This document shows positions 41,194 through 48,813 of a stretch of DNA of 61,389 nucleotides, piece after piece (the first letter of the stretch is position 1; every line of letters starts with the position of its first letter). The stretch covers positions 1-61,389 of the forward strand of contig MGBA01000012.1 of assembly GCA_001789965.1 (NCBI GenBank), read 5' to 3'. A model generated the notes under the pieces. That model was not told the DNA's origin. It saw only the letters and a program-made list of their open reading frames with translations, and did no database searches. The position numbers were made by a program, and so were the translations under genes. The DNA comes from Candidatus Roizmanbacteria bacterium RIFCSPLOWO2_02_FULL_40_13. GTDB lineage: Bacteria; Patescibacteriota; Microgenomatia; UBA1406; GWC2-37-13.

Positions 41194-42630
41194 TTATTTT
41201 AGACTGCCTTCTGGCTCTAGTTTAGCGATAAATGAAGGGCTAAATCTTCCTTCAAGGAGCACCGCTGTTTTTGAGTCAATGTTTTTAATAAGGTCTATTG
41301 CAAGTAGCTGTTCATTTTTAAAGTACGCCACTGTTTCTTCAATATCCAGAGTTTTGAAAACCGGATCAGTGGTATAAAGCGCAATCTTCTTTTTATGAAG
41401 CTGATCCAGAATCCGCTTATATGAGCTTTCTTTTTCTTCCCCCAGTTCAATGATTCCTTTAGATACGGCTATACGCTTGGATTGTTTGGTGTTTGCTAAA
41501 GGTTCCAGAGCAGCCAAAAATCCCTCTACGCTTGAGTTTGCGGTGTCGCGGATGATAACGGCCTTACGTATTCCCTTACTCCTGCTCAGTTTCTCTTTTA
41601 AGACTGGAAGAGATCCTAGAGACTTCTCAATCTGCTCGGGATTCATGCCCAGATCAAGCGCAAGTCCTATGCAGGGAAGAAGCGTCTCTAAAGCGTAGGG
41701 CACATGGCTGGGAACCGGAAATGAGACCACGTTTCTTTTATACCGCAGAGCGTATTGAGAGCCTTTTTTTGAAACGCTAATGTCAGCCTGTTTCTTGGCA
41801 GAATAAAGCACTATTTTTGTCTTTATGCTTCTTACCAAAACGCTTTTGTCGTCGATATCTGCATTTAAGTAAATGCGCCCGTTAGGAGGAACTTCTTCAA
41901 GGAGTTCTTTCTTTGCAAGTATGAGCTTTTCCTTTGACCCAAATAGATCCAGATGCTGATTCCCGATTGCCGTAAGGATGGCGTAAAATGGCTGTATTAC
42001 CTTGCATGCCCGGCGGATTTCCCCTTCGGTATATGCTCCTACTTCTGCGATGAAAAACTCGGTCTCGGCAGTAACATTTTTCAGTACAGACATAGCTATT
42101 CCCACATCGGTATTCATATTTTCATCGGTTTTGGCAACCTTAAATTTCTGTGAAAGAATATGCGAAAGGTACTCTTTTGTTGTGCTTTTTCCATACGAGC
42201 CGGTAATACCTATTCCTACAACCTTTTTATTTTGGAGAAACTCTTCTGCGTCTCTGATAATAAGTGCTCTTTTTATTCGCGCAAGAATTTCAGTGAGAAG
42301 AACGCCGACACTTACCAAAAGAAACGAAATCACCGGAGAGGTCAAAAGAAAAAGAAGTAATAGCAAAAAAGAGGCGGATTGCATGTAAAAAAGGATGAAA
42401 GCAAGAAGACATAAAGAAATTATTGCAACAAGTAAATTACGGATACTCTTTGCAGGAAACCGTGGATCTATTTGATACAGATAAGATATGCCGCCATTTT
42501 CCTGTAGAGAGACAATAAACCGGTCAAAACGATATTCTTTTACCTGAAAAAGGTAGATAAGCTGAAGGATTTTTGCAAGACCGATAACGGTACCGCCATA
42601 CAGTACGAGAAATCTGAGAATCTGATTCAT
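41194..42630 (-). CDS. Membrane-fused Mur ligase (MurF-like)
   Basis: A 478-residue protein. The first 135 residues carry three or four membrane helices (FLVLYGGTVIGLAKILQLIYLF, LLVAIISLCLLAFILFYMQ, LLLLFLLTSPVISFLLVSVG), and the rest is a Mur-ligase: Walker-like GITGSYGKSTTKEYLSHIL (about 150-168), MNTDVGIAMS (about 182-191), EVGAYTEGEI (about 206-215), GNQHLDLFGS (about 231-240, metal His) and the C-terminal Rossmann part. It resembles MurF, which adds D-Ala-D-Ala to the stem peptide; the membrane domain is a CPR-type fusion. ATP is used. Overlaps the hydrolase gene by 4 bases. Confidence 0.85.
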   Translation of the reverse strand: MNQILRFLVLYGGTVIGLAKILQLIYLFQVKEYRFDRFIVSLQENGGISYLYQIDPRFPAKSIRNLLVAIISLCLLAFILFYMQSASFLLLLLFLLTSPVISFLLVSVGVLLTEILARIKRALIIRDAEEFLQNKKVVGIGITGSYGKSTTKEYLSHILSQKFKVAKTDENMNTDVGIAMSVLKNVTAETEFFIAEVGAYTEGEIRRACKVIQPFYAILTAIGNQHLDLFGSKEKLILAKKELLEEVPPNGRIYLNADIDDKSVLVRSIKTKIVLYSAKKQADISVSKKGSQYALRYKRNVVSFPVPSHVPYALETLLPCIGLALDLGMNPEQIEKSLGSLPVLKEKLSRSKGIRKAVIIRDTANSSVEGFLAALEPLANTKQSKRIAVSKGIIELGEEKESSYKRILDQLHKKKIALYTTDPVFKTLDIEETVAYFKNEQLLAIDLIKNIDSKTAVLLEGRFSPSFIAKLEPEGSLK

Positions 42631-43340
42631 AAGAATTTCTCCAAACTTTTATATACTTTTTCCGGCTCATAAACCGGTAGGCCGTGTCCTATTCCCTTAA
42701 ATATCTCCAATTGTGAGTCCTTGATAATTTTTTGAAGCCTGCGTCCATGAGAAACGGGGACGTAGGAATCTTTATCTCCCCACAAGATGAGTGTCGGAAC
42801 AGTAATCAATTTCATGTCCGCACTTACGTCCTGAGTTACGATCTTTCTAAAGTTGGGTTCGAGGTGGGGATATTTATACAGCTCTGAAGTAGGAAAGAAG
42901 ATTCCATATAAGAGGCGTTTAATAGGTCGAGGAAATGCGTTTTTTAACAGTGACGCAAAAGGAGCCTTTTTTCCTCCTCTTTTATATGAAGGTGCGCAAA
43001 GCACCAGTTTTTTTACCAGTTTTGGATATCGTACCGCAAGATATAGCGCAAGCGTACCTCCAAACGAATGCCCAAAAACATATACCGGCGAAAGTCTTTG
43101 TTTCTGAAGAAACCGGGCAACGATAGCTGTATATTCATCAATACCCCACGATGGGTCGGGATTCTCACTTCTGCCAAACCCCGGAAGATCTATAAGCACT
43201 GCTTTGTACTTTTGAGACACGCTTTCCGCAAGCTTTCTCAGGCTCTCGCGGGAGCCTCCCCACCCATGAATAAAAAGAACTGTTTCTCCTTTTCCTAAGA
43301 CTTCAAACGAAACCGTTTTGCCGTGAATTTGGGTAAGCAT
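42627..43340 (-). CDS. Alpha/beta hydrolase
   Basis: A 237-residue alpha/beta hydrolase fold enzyme. The oxyanion segment is LFIHGWGGSRES (about 22-33), the nucleophile elbow GHSFGG (about 91-96) with catalytic Ser, the acid in LILWGDKDSYVPVSHG (about 184-199) and the His in GIGHGLPVYEPE (about 217-228). A short cap lies between about 118 and 165. The substrate is not deducible. It is translated in a coupled run with the Mur ligase, so an envelope ester or peptide substrate is possible but unproven. Confidence 0.85.
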   Translation of the reverse strand: MLTQIHGKTVSFEVLGKGETVLFIHGWGGSRESLRKLAESVSQKYKAVLIDLPGFGRSENPDPSWGIDEYTAIVARFLQKQRLSPVYVFGHSFGGTLALYLAVRYPKLVKKLVLCAPSYKRGGKKAPFASLLKNAFPRPIKRLLYGIFFPTSELYKYPHLEPNFRKIVTQDVSADMKLITVPTLILWGDKDSYVPVSHGRRLQKIIKDSQLEIFKGIGHGLPVYEPEKVYKSLEKFL

Positions 43341-43345
43341 ATGAG

Positions 43346-43993
43346 TTATTTTACGGCGTTTTCAAGAAGGTTTTTAAATTGATCAATTGTCTCGACCTCA
43401 ATCTTTTTTCCATTGAGAAAAAACGTAGGAGTTGAATTCACCTGCACGGCATATCCCGAAGCAGTATCCGCGTCGATCTTTTTTTGAACCTCAGGAGATT
43501 TCATATCTGCAGTGAATTTTTCAACATCAAGCTTAAGTTTTTTAGCAAGGTTGACAAAATAATCGGTCGGATTTCCGAGTTGTGACCACGACCCCTGCTC
43601 GTCGTACAAAAGGCCGCTCATCTCGAAGAACTTACCCTGACGGCCAGCGGCTTCAGCAGCTCGTGCGGCAGGAACAGCGTTTTTGTGCATCGTAAGCGGG
43701 AAATGTCTAAATGCAAAAGTGACTTTTTTTCCGATCTCCGGATCGCTCTCAAATTGTTTAAGGACAGAATGAAACGATTTGCACGCAGGACATTGAAGAT
43801 CTGCATATTCTATCAACAGGGTCTTTTTTTCAGGCGACCATTTTATATGGTCACTAGTCAAAAGTGTTTTCGCTTGTGAAAATTCCTGTCCTCCCTGATT
43901 GCTTGGATTATTGCTGAAAGCATATACAAGAAACAAAAACCCAAAAATCGCAATCAGAGAAAAAATCGTTATGAGAATAGCATTTTTTTGCAT
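43346..43993 (-). CDS. Membrane-anchored DsbA-like thioredoxin-fold protein
   Basis: A 215-residue protein with an N-terminal membrane helix (about 5-26, AILITIFSLIAIFGFLFLVY) and an outward-facing DsbA-type thioredoxin domain. The active site is LQCPACKSF (CPAC, about 68-76), the cis-proline loop is VNSTPTFFLNGKK (about 187-199), and an alpha-helical insert lies between. This is a thiol oxidoreductase helping secreted proteins fold, as in BdbD-type proteins. First gene of the minus-strand envelope run; the hydrolase follows after 5 bases. A divergent gene (YibE/F-like) starts 73 bases away. Confidence 0.88.
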   Translation of the reverse strand: MQKNAILITIFSLIAIFGFLFLVYAFSNNPSNQGGQEFSQAKTLLTSDHIKWSPEKKTLLIEYADLQCPACKSFHSVLKQFESDPEIGKKVTFAFRHFPLTMHKNAVPAARAAEAAGRQGKFFEMSGLLYDEQGSWSQLGNPTDYFVNLAKKLKLDVEKFTADMKSPEVQKKIDADTASGYAVQVNSTPTFFLNGKKIEVETIDQFKNLLENAVK

Positions 43994-44066
43994 ATCTGAC
44001 GCTCTCTAATGCTACTAGGTGTAGTGTGCCTTTTCAATGGTAAAATAGAGATCTGAGGTAATTTCT

Positions 44067-45113
44067 ATGAAAAAAATCGTAACCGGCATCATATGTTTCC
44101 TTCTTTTTTTCACTCTGGTAGCTCCACTTTCTTTTGCGCAAGAAACTTCTACCGTATATGAAGGAACGGTAACTCAGGTTAAAGGCAACTCAAATGTGAC
44201 GGTTCAAATTGCCACGGGTCCCCATAAGGGAAAAAGCTTCCAGATTAACACCAATACCGCACAAACCGTCCAAAAGGTGCAATACTCCAAAGGCGATGAA
44301 GTGATTGTATCATTCAGTAAAGGACCGGGTGGAAAAGACGCTGTCTACGTAGTAGATTTCGTGCGAAACAAACAACTTCTCCTTTTATTGTTCCTTTTCG
44401 CGGCCGCGGTTTTCTATATTGGGAGATGGAAAGGACTGACTTCATTTGTCGGCATGATTTTTTCATTTATGATAATCGGGAACTTTATCATTCCTCAGAT
44501 CCTTTTAGGAAACGATCCAGTACTCATCACGCTTATCGGAGCGCTCTTTATGACGCCGATAATTTTCTACCTTGGGCATGGCATCAATAAAAAAACCACG
44601 GTTGCCCTTATCGGAACCTTCCTGTCGCTGATAGTTACCGGACTCCTAGCCTATCTGTTTGTTTTCTTCTCCCACCTCACCGGTTTTTCAGCAGAAGAAG
44701 CTTCCTATCTTCAGTTGATCAAGGGTGGAGCGGTAAACATACGGAGCCTGCTTCTTGCAGGAATCATCATCGGCGCACTCGGAGTTCTTGATGATACGAC
44801 CATTTCTCAGGCTGCGCTTGTTGAAAAGCTCAAAGAAACCAATAAAAATTTCCATACAAAAGAACTTTATAAGCATTCAATGGAAGTAGGAAGAGACCAT
44901 ATTGCATCGCTGGTGAATACTCTCGTACTTGTCTACACTGGCGCTGCCCTACCCCTTTTTCTTCTCTTTTACAGTTCACAGCAATCTTTTACCACAGTGG
45001 TTAATCAGGAAGTGATTGCCACAGAAATCGTGCGGACATTGGTCGCAAGCATTGGGATCATCCTTGCAGTTCCACTGACCACCTTCATCGCCTGCCTCTT
45101 TTATAAAGACTGA
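44067..45113 (+). CDS. YibE/F-family membrane protein
   Basis: A 348-residue protein with a signal-anchor N-terminus, an outward-facing beta domain (about 28-105, VYEGTVTQVKGNSNVTVQIA and GDEVIVSFSKGPGG) and about seven membrane helices thereafter. The YibE/F (PF07907) signatures are RWKGLTSFVGMIFSFMII (about 119-136), GHGINKKT, and GALGVLDDTTISQAALVEKL (about 233-252). The family is widespread but has no firm function. GAGGT lies about 8 bases before the ATG, a clear ribosome site on a leadered mRNA, in contrast to most neighbours. ZIP transporter gene follows. Confidence 0.85.
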   Translation: MKKIVTGIICFLLFFTLVAPLSFAQETSTVYEGTVTQVKGNSNVTVQIATGPHKGKSFQINTNTAQTVQKVQYSKGDEVIVSFSKGPGGKDAVYVVDFVRNKQLLLLLFLFAAAVFYIGRWKGLTSFVGMIFSFMIIGNFIIPQILLGNDPVLITLIGALFMTPIIFYLGHGINKKTTVALIGTFLSLIVTGLLAYLFVFFSHLTGFSAEEASYLQLIKGGAVNIRSLLLAGIIIGALGVLDDTTISQAALVEKLKETNKNFHTKELYKHSMEVGRDHIASLVNTLVLVYTGAALPLFLLFYSSQQSFTTVVNQEVIATEIVRTLVASIGIILAVPLTTFIACLFYKD

Positions 45114-45139
45114 AGCGGTGTTACAATAAGCCTTATCAT

Positions 45140-45889
45140 ATGTCGTCAGCTTGGTTTTATTCGCTTTTAAGTGTTGCAATTGTAAGTCTTATTTCTTTTG
45201 TTGGGGTTTTTACACTTTCATTAAATAAACAACGACTGCAAGACTTTCTTCTTTACTTTGTTAGTTTTTCAGCAGGCGCGCTACTCGGAGACGTATTCAT
45301 TCACATACTCCCGGAAATAGCAGAGGAAAAAGGATTCACTCTTTCCTTATCGTTTTATATTCTGGTTGGAATCGTTACAACATTTATTCTGGAAAAAGTT
45401 ATTCACTGGCATCACGCGCAAGATGCAAATAAACATAAACATCTGCACCCCGTTACGTTTCTTACTCTTTTTGGCGACGGAGTACATAATTTTATTGATG
45501 GCGCGATAATCGCAGCAAGCTTCATGTTAAATTTTCAGCTGGGAATTGCGACCAGTATCGCTGTGGTACTTCATGAAATTCCACAAGAGATTGGAAACTT
45601 TGGGGTGCTTGTTCACGGAGGATTTACAAAAGGAAAAGCACTCTTCTATAACTTTCTTTCGGCTCTCACGGCTGTCATAGGAGCGTTGGTAGTTCTCGTA
45701 TTGGGTTCACAACTTGAAGGATCTTTGACAATACTAACTGCTTATACAGCAGGAACTTTTATCTATATTGTAGGCGCAGATCTCATCCCAGAACTACATA
45801 AAGAGGTATCAATAAGGAAAAATCTTATTCAGTTCGTTTGGCTTCTTCTCGGCATCGTAGTAATGTTCTCCCTCCTTCTTCTCGAGTGA
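45140..45889 (+). CDS. ZIP-family divalent metal transporter
   Basis: A 249-residue protein with eight membrane helices. ZIP metal-site motifs are HNFIDGAIIAASF (about 115-127) in helix 4 and HEIPQEIGNFGVLVHGG (about 145-161) in helix 5, and a His-rich cytoplasmic loop HWHHAQDANKHKHLHP (about 92-107) precedes helix 4. ZIP proteins bring zinc, iron or manganese into the cytoplasm. TACAAT at 45123-45128 ends 11 bases before the ATG. The tRNA-Ser gene follows after 44 bases. Confidence 0.93.
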   Translation: MSSAWFYSLLSVAIVSLISFVGVFTLSLNKQRLQDFLLYFVSFSAGALLGDVFIHILPEIAEEKGFTLSLSFYILVGIVTTFILEKVIHWHHAQDANKHKHLHPVTFLTLFGDGVHNFIDGAIIAASFMLNFQLGIATSIAVVLHEIPQEIGNFGVLVHGGFTKGKALFYNFLSALTAVIGALVVLVLGSQLEGSLTILTAYTAGTFIYIVGADLIPELHKEVSIRKNLIQFVWLLLGIVVMFSLLLLE

Positions 45890-45933
45890 TCGTGAAGCTC
45901 CCTCAAGCTCCATATGATAAAATTAGTTACTTT

Positions 45934-46020
45934 GGAAGGGTGCGAGAGTGGTTGAATCGGTACGCTTGGAAAGCGTATATAGCGGCAACGTTATCATGGG
46001 TTCGAATCCCATCCCTTCCG
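45934..46020 (+). tRNA. tRNA-Ser(GGA)
   Basis: An 87-base class II tRNA. Acceptor GGAAGGG pairs with CCCTTCC, discriminator G; anticodon stem TACGC/GCGTA around loop TTGGAAA with anticodon GGA; variable arm ATAGCGGCAACGTTAT; T-arm ATGGGTTCGAATCCCAT. No CCA is encoded. A TAAAAT box lies about 15 bases upstream. A palindromic repeat cluster starts directly after its 3' end. Confidence 0.95.
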
Positions 46021-46083
46021 CCTTCGTTCGACGAAGCTTTAGCGAAGTCGAAATTCGTCGAACTTCGGCGGACACAGTCCGCT
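46021..46083. repeat. REP-like palindromes after tRNA-Ser
   Basis: GTTCGACGAA (46026-46035) and TTCGTCGAAC (46054-46063) are exact reverse complements; the loop contains CGAAGTCGAA, related to the CTGAG..GTCGAA core found elsewhere in the window. A second hairpin, GCGGAC-ACA-GTCCGC, follows at 46068-46082. Confidence 0.6.
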
Positions 46084-46149
46084 TGAATCAATATGTTTAT
46101 GGCTTATTTCCCGTTGAAAAGCATTTGGTTTTTTCAATAATCTATTTGT

Positions 46150-46386
46150 GTGTTTTACGTCTACATACTAAATTGCTCAAATGGGCAATCATACTTGGGT
46201 TGCACAAAAAATCTTAAAGAAAGATTAAAAAGACATCAAAAGGGCTATGTTCCAGCAACTAAATCCTTACTTCCATTAAGGCTTCTTGCGTACTTTGCTT
46301 TTCCCAACAAATACACCGCTTTCAATTTTGAAAAATATCTTAAATCAGGTTCCGGAAGAGCGTTCATGAAAAAACATTTCTACTAG
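46150..46386 (+). CDS. Small GIY-YIG-domain nuclease
   Basis: A 78-residue protein that is almost only a GIY-YIG domain: FYVYILNCSNGQSYLGCTKN (about 2-21) matches the GIY...YIG strands with YLG in place of YIG, LKERLKRHQKG has the catalytic Arg, and FNFEKYLKSGSGRAF holds the metal Glu. Single-domain members are of the YhbQ type and may act in DNA repair or recombination. The start is GTG at 46150; no ATG is available. It overlaps the convergent folK gene by 4 bases. Confidence 0.75.
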   Translation: MFYVYILNCSNGQSYLGCTKNLKERLKRHQKGYVPATKSLLPLRLLAYFAFPNKYTAFNFEKYLKSGSGRAFMKKHFY

Positions 46387-46856
46387 ATAATCGACTTTTG
46401 ATTATCAGAGAGTTGCAAATAGAGATCCTTCAACTTCTTCTTCAAAACAGGATGAACAAAATCTTTTTCAATGTCGAGAAAAGGTTTCAAAACAAAATCT
46501 CTCTCATGCATGCGCGGATGAGGAATTTCTAATTTTTTACTCCTATAAATAAGTTCTTTGTAAAAGATAATATCGATATCTATTTCTCGCGGTCCCCATC
46601 TAAATCTCTTCACTCTCCCCATCTTTTTCTCAATTTCTTTTACAAAGTGAAAAAGCTCAATAGGTTCAAGTGAGGTCTCACCTTTTAATGCGGTATTAAC
46701 AAAATTGTCCTGTTTGGTATATCCAACAGCTTTTGTCGTGTAAAACTTTGCAACCTGAACTTTTCGAACCTTTTCTTTTAATAGTGAAATCGCATCCTCA
46801 ATATTTTGTTTACTGTTCCCGACATTTGATCCCAAGGCAAGAAAAATAATACTCAT
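46383..46856 (-). CDS. folK: 2-amino-4-hydroxy-6-hydroxymethyldihydropteridine pyrophosphokinase
   Basis: A 157-residue HPPK, the enzyme that activates the pterin before it is joined to p-aminobenzoate. Motifs are FLALGSNVGNSKQNI (about 5-19), the catalytic segment RFRWGPREIDIDIIFY (about 84-99; the two Asp bind Mg) and LEIPHPRMHERDFVLKPFLD (about 109-128). Full length. Its ATG overlaps the folP stop (4 bases), so folP and folK form a coupled operon with folP first. Confidence 0.95.
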   Translation of the reverse strand: MSIIFLALGSNVGNSKQNIEDAISLLKEKVRKVQVAKFYTTKAVGYTKQDNFVNTALKGETSLEPIELFHFVKEIEKKMGRVKRFRWGPREIDIDIIFYKELIYRSKKLEIPHPRMHERDFVLKPFLDIEKDFVHPVLKKKLKDLYLQLSDNQKSII

Positions 46857-47707
46857 CGCGAGACCCTTTCCAGCGTCGTTACAAACTTTTTAGTTTCAAG
46901 TACGTCATGCGTGCGAATTATTCTTGCACCATTTACATATGCGATAGCAGTTTCTGCGAGTGCAGCTTCTAGTCTTTTTCCGGAAGGTGGAATTTTTTTC
47001 AACTTTAATTCATCCATAAGAATTCTACCGAGATGACTTTTTCTCGACGTCCCAAATGCGATAGGAAGACCAAAACTTTTAAATTTATCTAGTTCTTTCA
47101 CGATTTTAATATTTTGCTCAAAAGTTTTCCCAAATCCAATGCCAGGATCAATAATAAATTGATTTTTCTTTAATCCCGCCCTCTCCCCTATTTTTATTTG
47201 ATTCTTAAAGAATTTTTTTATTTCACCTATCAAATCCTTGTAAACGTTATCTCCTTGTTGCATGGTTTTTGGTTCGCCTTGAATGTGATAGATAATGATC
47301 GGGCAATGAAATTTCCTAACAACATTTGTTAATTTTGGATCAAAGGCAAAGCCTCCTAGACTGTTTACAATAGCCGCACCGTTTTTCAGAGCTCGCAATG
47401 CAACGTTTGATTTATATGTGTCTATAGAGACAGGGATGTTCTTATCAATTCTTTTTATAGCTTTGATTACGGGTAATACGCGGTTAAGTTCTTCTTTTTC
47501 GCTTACTCTTTCTGAGCCGGGTCTCGTAGATTCTCCACCGACATCGATTACATCAACTCCCTCGCGAATCATTTCCTTAACTCTTGCAATCACCCTCTTG
47601 ATGTTTTGGTAATAAAGTCCTCCATCCGAAAACGAATCAGGAGTAATGTTCAAGATTCCCATTATTACGACTCGTTTCTTTTTAAGAAGTTTTTCGAAGG
47701 GTTTCAT
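46853..47707 (-). CDS. folP: Dihydropteroate synthase
   Basis: A 284-residue DHPS that joins the activated pterin to p-aminobenzoate in folate synthesis. Signatures are MGILNITPDSFSDGG (about 16-30), DVIDVGGESTRPGSERVS (about 52-69), IPVSIDTYKSNVA (about 90-102), DPGIGFGKTFEQN (about 187-199) and the end RTHDVLETKKF. Full length. Many CPR bacteria lack folate synthesis, so the pair with folK is worth note; no other folate gene is in the window. The promoter region carries a palindrome (47708-47726). Confidence 0.95.
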   Translation of the reverse strand: MKPFEKLLKKKRVVIMGILNITPDSFSDGGLYYQNIKRVIARVKEMIREGVDVIDVGGESTRPGSERVSEKEELNRVLPVIKAIKRIDKNIPVSIDTYKSNVALRALKNGAAIVNSLGGFAFDPKLTNVVRKFHCPIIIYHIQGEPKTMQQGDNVYKDLIGEIKKFFKNQIKIGERAGLKKNQFIIDPGIGFGKTFEQNIKIVKELDKFKSFGLPIAFGTSRKSHLGRILMDELKLKKIPPSGKRLEAALAETAIAYVNGARIIRTHDVLETKKFVTTLERVSR

Positions 47708-47726
47708 GTGTAGTATTTTACTACAC
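47708..47726. promoter_or_regulatory. Palindrome over the folP promoter
   Basis: On the minus strand GTGTAGT-AAAAT-ACTACAC is a 7-base inverted repeat that contains the -10 candidate TAAAAT and ends directly before the folP start codon. It has the shape of an operator. The tRNA-Leu promoter (TATAAT 47742-47747) lies divergently nearby. Confidence 0.5.
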
Positions 47727-47773
47727 GATCCTTATAGCTTGATATAATAGTCCTTATGCCGATGTGGCGGAAC

Positions 47774-47849
47774 CCCGAAGCAGAACAAAGTTCGCTACGG
47801 GCACGCTGGTAGATTTATCCTGAAGTCCTGAGTTTGTCGAAGGATCGAA
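47774..47849. repeat. REP-like palindromes inside the broken tRNA-Leu
   Basis: A first hairpin, CCCGAAGCAGAAC paired with GTTCGCTACGGG (47774-47801), sits after GGAAC of the tRNA. A second, ATCCTGAAGTCCTGAGTTTG to CGAAGGAT (47816-47844), has the CTGAG-TTTGTCGAA core also seen at 54460, 59356 and 59436. Each interrupts the tRNA sequence with short duplicated bases at the joins. Confidence 0.55.
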
Positions 47850-47863
47850 GGACGCGCAGATTA

Positions 47864-47950
47864 GGGCGAGTGGCGGAACTGGCAGACGCGCTAGCTTTAG
47901 GAGCTAGTGAGAGAAATCTCGTGTGGGTTCAACTCCCTCCTCGCCCACCA
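47864..47950 (+). tRNA. tRNA-Leu(UAG) with encoded CCA
   Basis: Acceptor GGGCGAG (47864-47870) pairs with CTCGCCC; discriminator A and CCA (47948-47950) are encoded. D-arm TGGCGGAACTGGCAGACGCG; anticodon stem CTAGC/GCTAG around loop TTTAGGA with anticodon TAG; variable arm TGAGAGAAATCTCG; T-arm TGGGTTCAACTCCCT (one mismatch likely). It is complete and probably functional. The CCA is encoded here but not in the Ser, Gly or Leu(CAA) genes of the window. Confidence 0.93.
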
Positions 47951-47998
47951 TGAGTTCTCCGACGTTTCAGTCGGAGTCCGACACGAAAGTCGTCGGAC
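47951..47998. repeat. GC-rich palindromes after tRNA-Leu(UAG)
   Basis: TCCGAC-GTTTCA-GTCGGA and GTCCGAC-ACGAAA-GTCGTCGGAC form two adjacent hairpins between the inner tRNA CCA and the 3' fragment of the outer tRNA. They resemble the palindromes after tRNA-Ser in design. Confidence 0.55.
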
Positions 47999-48020
47999 AA
48001 GTCCCTCCATCGGCACCAGA

Positions 48021-48758
48021 TTATTTTAGTGTTTCTTTCAGTCTATTCCTGTTTCTTATAAGAGCAGCTTCGATCTGCCACACTTCGCAATTGAGTTCAT
48101 TTGCGACGTCCTTGTAAGTGGGTTTTTTCCCCGTTTCTCTTAACTCTTCGAATGTACTCTCGACTTTAGCATCAAAAGCCTCTAGTTCTTCCGGCGACCT
48201 TCTTGATTTTCTCAACCGCTTTGCTTTACCAGTTTTCATTTCGTCTCCCAGTGCGCGAGTTACGACACCTCTTGGAAATCCAGTTCTTTTGACAATCTCA
48301 AGATCTCCCATCCCAAATATATTTCTTAATCTCACTATTCTTTGTCTTTTTTCTTCTGTCTGCTCTCTTCTTGAAGGAATTCTTTCACCGGATCTTTTTA
48401 AGCTGTTTCGAACGACCTCTCTATCAACATTAACGATCTGTGCGATACCATTTATAGATTGACCTTCACGATAAAGCTCGAGAACTATTGGATCAAAATA
48501 CTTTCGCAAAACAACAACTTTTCCCATTCGTGGCGGGAAAAGACTGTTTGGATAAAGTCGATCATAATAAGTTCTTACAAGTTCACGTGAACATCCTACC
48601 TGTCCGGCAACTGCTTTCAGATTTACAACGTGATGAGGAGCTTCCATCGCGTGTTCTAAAAGAACTTCTCGTATGACAAATAGAAGATTGGAATTTTCTA
48701 CCCCTTTTTTTGGCAATGGTTCCTGAAGTGGAAAAAGTCCCCTATATTCGACTTTCAT
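48021..48758 (-). CDS. Multi-HTH DNA-binding-like protein
   Basis: A 245-residue soluble protein made of three or four helix-turn-helix-like units: VNLKAVAGQVGCSRELVRTY (about 46-65), YREGQSINGIAQIVNVDREV (about 94-113), DLEIVKRTGFPRGVVTRALG (about 151-170) and TYKDVANELNCEVWQIEAAL (about 213-232). Several Arg/Lys runs lie between. It may bind DNA along several turns as a regulator. Similar makeup to the proteins at 15928 and 52899. TATACT on the minus strand ends 7 bases before the ATG. Confidence 0.68.
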   Translation of the reverse strand: MKVEYRGLFPLQEPLPKKGVENSNLLFVIREVLLEHAMEAPHHVVNLKAVAGQVGCSRELVRTYYDRLYPNSLFPPRMGKVVVLRKYFDPIVLELYREGQSINGIAQIVNVDREVVRNSLKRSGERIPSRREQTEEKRQRIVRLRNIFGMGDLEIVKRTGFPRGVVTRALGDEMKTGKAKRLRKSRRSPEELEAFDAKVESTFEELRETGKKPTYKDVANELNCEVWQIEAALIRNRNRLKETLK

Positions 48759-48813
48759 GCCCCGTAGTATACAACGTAACGATCTGTATTCCTAGACTCC
48801 CAAAGTGGCAGGT

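Larger units (their letters stand above)
47758..48018 (+). pseudogene. Broken outer tRNA-Leu: 5' and 3' ends flanking an insertion that contains another tRNA
   Basis: GCCGATGTGGCGGAAC at 47758-47773 is the 5' end of a tRNA-Leu, positioned about 10 bases after a TATAAT. AAGTCCCTCCATCGGCACCA at 47999-48018 is a tRNA 3' end whose CATCGGC pairs exactly with GCCGATG and is followed by A and CCA. Between them, in tRNA order, are CTGGTAGA (47804-47811) and GACGCGCAG (47850-47859), pieces of the D-arm, each separated by palindromic repeats. The complete tRNA-Leu(UAG) sits inside at 47864-47950. No anticodon arm for the outer tRNA can be assembled. Read as a tRNA gene broken by insertions; an RNA that is processed to a working tRNA is a remote option. 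Confidence 0.6.

Noticed and set aside
45948-46217. 89-codon frame across tRNA-Ser
   Set aside because: It runs through the tRNA and the palindromes and has no protein-like composition.
47774-47999. Group I intron in the outer tRNA-Leu
   Set aside because: The interruptions lie in the D-arm rather than the anticodon loop, are short palindromes, and the P/Q/R/S core of a group I intron was not seen.
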